In this document: positions 5,342 to 5,576 of the stretch, one piece after another
Layout of the letters: every line of letters starts with the position of its first letter
Numbering within the stretch: position 1 is the stretch's first letter
NCBI GenBank assembly: GCA_937925595.1
Contig: CALALQ010000084.1
Coordinates: 1-5,576, forward strand
From: an uncultured Demequina sp.
Lineage (GTDB): Bacteria > Actinomycetota > Actinomycetes > Actinomycetales > Demequinaceae
Length of the DNA: 5,576 nt
Direction of reading: 5' to 3'
Program-made: the position numbers and the translations under genes
Notes under the pieces: generated by a model
What the model was told of the DNA's origin: nothing
What the model saw: the letters and a program-made list of their open reading frames with translations, nothing else
Database searches by the model: none

Positions 5342-5576
5342 TCACGCGATGTCGGGCAGCGGGCGCGGGTGCGCTCGCCCGGCGGCCAGGCCCGATGAGA
5401 TCGTCGCGTCGGCTTCGCTGACGCCGAGCCCGGCCCGCTGGGCGGCAGCGCAGAGCGCGTGGGCGATGCGCGCGGGCTCGCCGAGCCCGGCGCCGGCGAG
5501 CTGGCCGAGCTGGAACGCCGCCCGGTTGAGCGTCGCGTTGCGGGTGCCGACCGGCGCTCGGGCGACCTGGGCGCGC
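5342..5576 (-). CDS. C-terminal end of a bifunctional DNA primase/polymerase-like protein (cut by window edge)
   Basis: The minus frame is open from the window edge to TGA at 5344-5342 and gives 77 codons. The readable tail includes GTRNATLNRAAFQLGQLAGAG (residues 10-30 of the visible part, nearly all), a helical segment with ALCAAAQRAGL, EADATISSGLAAG and PRPLP before the end. From memory, this RN-x-x-LNRAAF-x-LGQL ... TI-x-SGL-x-AG pattern is typical of the C-terminal helical region of Prim-Pol (bifunctional primase/polymerase) proteins carried by actinobacterial integrative elements, plasmids and phages. Those proteins prime or replicate the element's DNA. The catalytic domain would lie beyond base 5576 and is not seen, so activity cannot be judged. 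The gene converges on the winged-helix gene with 348 bases between them. The inverted pair TCGCG (5331-5335)/CGCGA (5345-5349) straddles the stop but is weak. Confidence 0.72.
   Translation of the reverse strand, partial: RAQVARAPVGTRNATLNRAAFQLGQLAGAGLGEPARIAHALCAAAQRAGLGVSEADATISSGLAAGRAHPRPLPDIA

Overview
The window comes from a very GC-rich bacterium, most likely an actinobacterium. The evidence is strong G/C bias at third codon positions, GTG as well as ATG starts, and IS21-type, DUF2188-type and Prim-Pol-type proteins of actinobacterial flavour. This assignment is from composition and general resemblance, not from a search. The mix of insertion sequence, small hypothetical genes and replication-protein remnant points to an accessory region, possibly an integrated element or genomic island.

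Bases 1-1860 are one end of an IS21-family insertion sequence on the minus strand. It has a complete transposase IstA (520-1716), the N-terminal two thirds of the helper ATPase IstB (cut by the window edge and joined to istA by an ATGA overlap), two 14-base direct repeats 25 bases apart (1794-1832), and a TG-type terminus at 1860. The second terminus lies outside the window.

Bases 1900-3943 hold three minus-strand genes that look like one transcription unit. In order of transcription they are a small DUF2188-like protein (3943-3698, strong AAGGAGG ribosome site), a ComEC-like metallo-beta-lactamase-fold hydrolase (3587-2586) and a four-helix membrane protein (2586-1900). The last two are linked by a TGATG stop/start overlap, so the hydrolase and membrane protein are probably made in a fixed ratio and work together. 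No known system is recognised in this combination, and it is the best candidate here for something undescribed.

Bases 3958-4318 form a divergent intergenic region. It carries two copies of a dyad built from TTATnCACA and an inverted nGTGCGCAA, 43 bases apart. The TTATCCACA half is a perfect DnaA-box sequence. A 10-base palindrome (GTATCGATAC) and a possible -10 element (TATAGT) follow. The region could be an operator pair or part of a replication origin.

Bases 4319-4993 (plus strand) encode a coiled-coil / winged-helix / coiled-coil protein with a HARE-HTH-like central domain. Bases 4994-5341 contain no gene I can support. Bases 5342-5576 are the C-terminal end of a minus-strand gene resembling the tail of bifunctional DNA primase/polymerase proteins carried by actinobacterial integrative elements and phages.
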